Position numbers and translations under genes: made by a program | Part shown: positions 60,349 to 64,000 of the stretch, piece by piece | Layout of the letters: every line of letters starts with the position of its first letter | How positions within the stretch are numbered: the first letter of the stretch is position 1 | The notes under the pieces: generated by a model | What the model was told of the DNA's origin: nothing | The model's database searches: none | What the model saw: the letters and a program-made list of their open reading frames with translations, nothing else | Assembly: GCA_963772335.1 (NCBI GenBank) | Contig: CAVYXF010000007.1 | Span: 75,158-139,157 of the forward strand | Source: CAVYXF01 sp963772335 | Lineage (GTDB): Bacteria; Pseudomonadota; Alphaproteobacteria; Rhizobiales; Rhodomicrobiaceae | Length of the DNA stretch: 64,000 nt | Direction: 5' to 3'

Positions 60349-61737
60349 ATGCACGACGATTTGCAGCCGGTTCTCGCCGCCCTCGACCGAGGGCAAGGTG
60401 CGGCGCTTGACCGGCTCTTTACCTTCCTTCGCATACCCAGTATCTCGACGGATCCCGCCTATCAAAAAGCATGCGAGGAGGCGGCGCGCTGGTGCGCGGC
60501 CGAGCTCTCTGAGATCGGCTTTCAGGCGGCTGTCCGCCCGACCGATGGCAAGCCGATAGTAGTCGGGCATTGGGCGCAATCCGAGCAGCATACCCATGTG
60601 CTGTTCTACGGGCATTACGACGTGCAGCCAGCCGATCCGCTGGAGCTTTGGGAGACGCCACCCTTCGAGCCGCGGCTCGCCGAGGATGAGGTCAATGGCA
60701 AGATCATCGTCGGGCGCGGCGCCTGCGACGACAAGGGCCAGCTGATGACCTTCCTCGAAGCCTGTCGCGCCTGGCGCGATGTGACGAAGAGCCTGCCGAT
60801 CAGCGTATCGGTGCTGCTCGAAGGCGAGGAGGAGTCCGGCAGCCCTTCTCTTGCGCCCTTCCTCGCCAAGCATGGCCGCGAGCTGCGGGCCCAGATTGCG
60901 CTGGTGTGCGATACCGGACAGTGGAGCCGCACGCGGCCGGCGATCACCAGCAGCCTGCGGGGCCTGGTGCATGCCGAGGTGGTGGTGCGCGGGCCGAGCC
61001 GGGATCTGCATTCGGGGCAGTATGGCGGCCCGGCGATGAATCCGATCCGCGGACTTGCGTATCTCTTGAGCCGCATCCATGACGAGAACGGCCGGGTGCG
61101 CATTCCCGGCTTCTATGATGGCATTATCGACCCGACACCGGAGCAGCTTGCCCAGTGGGGTGCGCTGAATTTCGATGCCGCCGGCTTCCTCGAGCATGTC
61201 GGGCTGTCGCATCCGGCCGGCGAGAAGGACCGCAGCGTGCTGGAGCAGCTCTGGTCGCGCCCGACCGCCGAGTTCAACGGCATTATCGGTGGCTATACCG
61301 GGCCGGGCACCAAGACCGTGATCCCCTCCGAAGCGTCCGCCAAGCTCACCTTCCGTCTGGTGGCGGGACAGGACCCCGCGAGGATCCTGGAGCAGTTCCA
61401 GGCTTTTGCGCGGGAGAACCTTCCGCCCGACTGCACGGCCACATTCAAGAATGTGGGCGGCAGCGCGGCGGTCGGCTTCGATGCCGGTATGCCCGCCGTG
61501 CAATTCGCGGTGCAGGCACTACGCGACGAGTGGGGCGAAGAACCGGTGCTGATGGGCTGCGGCGGCTCGATCCCGATCGTGAAAGCGTTCAAGGACACAC
61601 TTGGCATGGATACGCTGCTGGTCGGCTTCGCCGTCGAGGGAGACCGCGTGCACTCGCCGAACGAGAAATACAATCTAACGAGCTTTCAGAAGGGCGCGCG
61701 CTCCTGGGCGCGGATTATCGCGGCGCTGGCTGAGTAA
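60349..61737 (+). CDS. M20-family dipeptidase/amidohydrolase
   Basis: The 462-residue protein has the M20 zinc peptidase motifs: VLFYGHYDVQPADPLELW (first His/Asp), GRGACDDKGQLMTFLEA (bridging Asp), LLEGEEESGSPSLAPFL (catalytic Glu) and a dimerisation domain followed by GCGGSIPIV and VHSPNEKYNL. It could cleave an N-acyl or N-carbamoyl amino acid released by ring opening. It is divergent from the binding-protein gene of the catabolic run. The 255-base gap after it shows nothing recognisable. Confidence 0.9.
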   Translation: MHDDLQPVLAALDRGQGAALDRLFTFLRIPSISTDPAYQKACEEAARWCAAELSEIGFQAAVRPTDGKPIVVGHWAQSEQHTHVLFYGHYDVQPADPLELWETPPFEPRLAEDEVNGKIIVGRGACDDKGQLMTFLEACRAWRDVTKSLPISVSVLLEGEEESGSPSLAPFLAKHGRELRAQIALVCDTGQWSRTRPAITSSLRGLVHAEVVVRGPSRDLHSGQYGGPAMNPIRGLAYLLSRIHDENGRVRIPGFYDGIIDPTPEQLAQWGALNFDAAGFLEHVGLSHPAGEKDRSVLEQLWSRPTAEFNGIIGGYTGPGTKTVIPSEASAKLTFRLVAGQDPARILEQFQAFARENLPPDCTATFKNVGGSAAVGFDAGMPAVQFAVQALRDEWGEEPVLMGCGGSIPIVKAFKDTLGMDTLLVGFAVEGDRVHSPNEKYNLTSFQKGARSWARIIAALAE

Positions 61738-61992
61738 ACCCATCGCACTGCGGGCAAGCTGTTTCGCGGGCTTTGCACGGGAAGAACGCGCCAATCGAAG
61801 GCGTGTTAAGTGATCGTGCTTTGCGGGGGATGCTGCCCTTTGCCGGTGCCCCCGTCCATCTGAGCCTAGTGGCTCTTAAGCGCGCATCGAGCTGTCTGAG
61901 AAAGGCCCTATTCGGTTGAATTAGCCATATACGTCCGCATCCAGTTCAGCTAAATGGCAGCGTGAGAAGGTTGGCTATCGGGGCAGGCGACC

Positions 61993-62730
61993 GTGGAAAT
62001 GCTTTTTGATCCCGCCGCTTGGGCGAGCTTTGTTGCGCTTTCTGCGCTGGAGATCGTGCTCGGCATCGACAATGTGATCTTTCTGTCGATCATCACGGAA
62101 AAACTGAGCGAAAGGGAAGCAAGACAAGCCCGTCAGCTAGGTCTGGCGCTTGCGCTGGTGTTCCGCATCATCTTGCTTCTCACCATCTTCTGGATCATCG
62201 GGCTCACCGCTCCGGTGGTTACGCTGTTCGGCGTCGGTTTCTCGATCCGCGATTTCATTCTGCTTGCGGGCGGGGTGTTTCTCATCGTCAAGGCGACGCA
62301 GGAGATTCACGCCGAGATCAGCGGCGAGGACGAGGAGGAGCACAGCTCGGCGGTGAAGGCGACCTTCGGCAGCATCGTTGCGCAGATCGTGCTGATCGAC
62401 GCGATCTTCTCCATCAATTCCATTATCACCGCGGTCGGCATGGCCGACCATGTGGAGATCATGATTGCGGCGGTTGTGGTGGCCATCGGTGTCATGTATG
62501 TGGCCTCCGAGCCGGTCGCAGCGTTCATCGAGCGCAACCCGACCACCAAGATGCTGGCGCTGAATTTCCTGATGGTGATCGGCGTGGCGCTGGTTGCGGA
62601 CGGCTTCCACTATCATGTGCCGCGCGCCTATATCTATTCGGCCATGGCCTTCGCCGCGCTCACCGAGATCTTCAACCTGATGGCGGTGCGCCGCAAACGC
62701 TATAGGCCCGGGCGTTTTCTCAAGCGGTAA
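61993..62730 (+). CDS. TerC-family integral membrane protein
   Basis: The 245-residue protein begins MEMLFDPAAWASFVALSALEIVLGIDNVIFLSII, a TerC hallmark with the conserved EIVLGIDN acidic motif, followed by VLIDAIFSINSIITAVGM and a membrane region ending in basic KRYRPGRFLKR. TerC-like proteins are linked to metal (manganese, tellurite) handling. The GTG at 61993 is followed by ATG two codons later, either of which may be used. No Mn-responsive riboswitch was recognised in the 250 bases upstream. Confidence 0.9.
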   Translation: MEMLFDPAAWASFVALSALEIVLGIDNVIFLSIITEKLSEREARQARQLGLALALVFRIILLLTIFWIIGLTAPVVTLFGVGFSIRDFILLAGGVFLIVKATQEIHAEISGEDEEEHSSAVKATFGSIVAQIVLIDAIFSINSIITAVGMADHVEIMIAAVVVAIGVMYVASEPVAAFIERNPTTKMLALNFLMVIGVALVADGFHYHVPRAYIYSAMAFAALTEIFNLMAVRRKRYRPGRFLKR

Positions 62731-62756
62731 GAGTACTGGCCAATTTGTGCCACACT

Positions 62757-62912
62757 GTGCTCTATAGCTGCTGTGGAGGGCCTGCTGAACGCGGGCATGG
62801 CGAGTTCAGCGCTATCGTGCAAGCACGGGAGCAGGCGTCGGCGGAGATTTCCGACAAGGCAGCCGAAAATCTTATCATGTTCATTTCCGATCGAGGATCG
62901 CAGTCCCTATGA
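62757..62912 (+). CDS. Possible small protein coupled to the next gene
   Basis: From a GTG the frame reads LYSCCGGPAERGHGEFSAIVQ and ends with EISDKAAENLIMFISDRGSQSL. Its TGA overlaps the ATG of the hydrolase-fold gene (ATGA), the sort of overlap seen in translated pairs. No ribosome site is clear and no family is known. Confidence 0.25.
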   Translation: MLYSCCGGPAERGHGEFSAIVQAREQASAEISDKAAENLIMFISDRGSQSL

Positions 62913-63820
62913 AGACAGCGCGCCGCATGCAAATGCTCGTCTTTCTTCTGTTTGCTCTCGCCCTTGGGCCCGCCGTGGCGGAGGAGGTGAAGACGGAGCA
63001 TCAAGGGCTTGAGGTACTTGGCAATCTCGACATTGCGCCGGGCAAGTCGCTGAAGACCGATGGCGTCGTGATCCTGCTGCATGATACCCTCGGACATCAT
63101 CGAATTGAGCTGATGGCGGCGCTGCAAGAGCTGTTGCATGCCCGCGGCATCAACTCGCTTGCCATCACCCTCAGCCTTGGCCTCAACGCCAGGCGCGGCA
63201 TGTTCGACTGCGGGATCGAGCAGGATCATCGCAGCGAGGATGCGCGGGAGGAACTGCAGACCTGGATCGGCTGGCTGAAAGAGAAAGGCGCCGGCAGCGT
63301 GATTCTGGCCGGTCATGGCCGGGGCGGCAGTCAGGTGGCCTATTATCTCGCGAAAGACCCCGATAAGCTGGTGCGCAAGGCCATACTTGTAGCACCGCTC
63401 GCCCAAACGCTCGGCAGCGCCCAAACCGAGTACGAGGACCGCTTTCATAAACCTTTGCAGCCGGCCCTGGCCGAGGCCGAGCGCATGGTCGCCGAGGATC
63501 AGGCGAACGGGCTGATGGCCGATGTCGGCTTTCTGCTCTGTCCGCAGGCGCGCGTCACCGCCGGCGCTTTCATCAACTATTACGGCCAGAATCCGAACCT
63601 CTATACGCCGAGCCTCATACCCGGCATCAAAGTCCCGACCCTGATCGTCGTTGGCGATCTCGACCCTCTGGGCCAGGAGCTCACCGAGGCGATTCAGGGC
63701 ATCCCGACCAATATCAGCAATATCTCCCAGGCCACCATCGCCGGCGCGGATCACCAGTTCCGCGACATCGCTGCCGATAATCTTGCCGATCGCATGAAGG
63801 CCTTCATCCAGCAGAAATAA
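62909..63820 (+). CDS. Secreted alpha/beta-hydrolase-fold protein without nucleophile serine
   Basis: The 303-residue protein has a signal peptide (MLVFLLFALALGPAVAEE) and an alpha/beta-hydrolase fold: VVILLHDTLGHHRIELMAALQELLHARGI, then VILAGHGRGGSQVAYYLA, LIVVGDLDPL (acid) and AGADHQFRDI (His). The elbow, which should read G-H-S-x-G, has Gly137 in place of Ser (GHGRGG), so ordinary serine hydrolysis is not expected. It resembles DUF3530-like proteins. Preceded by a possible small frame (62757-62912). No further gene is evident from 63821 to the window end. Confidence 0.8.
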   Translation: MKTARRMQMLVFLLFALALGPAVAEEVKTEHQGLEVLGNLDIAPGKSLKTDGVVILLHDTLGHHRIELMAALQELLHARGINSLAITLSLGLNARRGMFDCGIEQDHRSEDAREELQTWIGWLKEKGAGSVILAGHGRGGSQVAYYLAKDPDKLVRKAILVAPLAQTLGSAQTEYEDRFHKPLQPALAEAERMVAEDQANGLMADVGFLLCPQARVTAGAFINYYGQNPNLYTPSLIPGIKVPTLIVVGDLDPLGQELTEAIQGIPTNISNISQATIAGADHQFRDIAADNLADRMKAFIQQK

Positions 63821-64000
63821 GCCTGCCCATTGCGTGATCGGTTCGGCTGGAGGCGGAGCATGGCCCATCCGCGCATGGGCGAAGTGGCCCAGGTGGATCC
63901 AGCAGCCGCGGGTACGTGCTGTTGACCGATGAACCCTTGTCTTCACAAGGATTGCCGCTGTGCCGATGGCGCTGTTTTCGTCTGAGCCGATCAGGCTTTA

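Noticed and set aside
61738..61992. Possible Mn-sensing (yybP-ykoY) leader before the TerC gene
   Set aside because: I could not find the conserved paired elements of that riboswitch in the gap.

Overview
The window reads as a chromosomal segment of a GC-rich alphaproteobacterium, most likely in the Hyphomicrobiales (Rhizobiales). The support is a complete PhyR-NepR-EcfG general stress response locus, an Usg-family gene, an ExoD-family gene, an SPFH/NfeD pair, and intergenic palindromes of the kind common in that order. I saw no rRNA, tRNA, CRISPR array, insertion sequence or prophage. The genus cannot be named from sequence inspection alone.

Region 1 (1-7.5 kb) is a stress-response island. 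It holds a CsbD-like protein, phyR divergent from nepR-ecfG, a KGG-repeat protein, a DUF1328 peptide, a YihY/BrkB membrane protein, a DUF883/holin-like pair, a FAT GUY-type single-domain response regulator and an XdhC-type protein. Most of these genes have a recognisable EcfG promoter (GGAAC, 16-17 bases, NGTT). Similar promoters occur further on, before a membrane-anchored peptide (19.6 kb), a DUF2231/PQQ-dehydrogenase operon (27.1 kb) and usg (41.8 kb). Region 2 (7.5-25 kb) carries a cytochrome bd (CIO-type) oxidase, a TetR-controlled RND efflux operon with two matching operators, a polytopic membrane protein, an OafA/SGNH acyltransferase, ExoD, a class III CoA-transferase, a lipid A acyltransferase, a pyridoxamine-phosphate-oxidase-like protein, and an ABC1 kinase coupled to a Kazal-domain protein.

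Region 3 (25-44 kb) is mixed. It contains a low-GC pocket with a structured leader, a small membrane protein and a ribbon-helix-helix protein. It also holds oligoendopeptidase F, a degenerate NtrC-family regulator, an L,D-transpeptidase next to a DUF882 peptidase, an SPFH/NfeD pair, ferrochelatase, a glycosyltransferase and usg. A patch of broken genes follows at 42.2-44.2 kb. Two 105-base double-hairpin repeats lie 12.7 kb apart, and one supplies the hemH stop codon.

Region 4 (44.2-61.7 kb) is the most interesting part. A single minus-strand run encodes a branched-chain-type ABC importer (binding protein, fused LivH-LivM, LivG, LivF), an ATP-dependent hydantoinase/oxoprolinase pair, a two-subunit molybdenum hydroxylase, a 6-hydroxynicotinate-reductase-like Fe-S enzyme, a UPF0280 (ApbE-superfamily) protein and a DUF1185 protein. 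A divergent M20 peptidase sits beside it. Together they look like uptake, ring hydroxylation, ring reduction and amide hydrolysis of an unidentified N-heterocycle. The window ends with a TerC-family protein and a secreted alpha/beta-hydrolase fold protein that lacks its nucleophile serine.

Several otherwise intact genes (xdhC, two DUF1801 genes, a histidine kinase fragment, the 6-hydroxynicotinate reductase and hydantoinase B) show single-base frame breaks, so some may be assembly errors rather than real decay.
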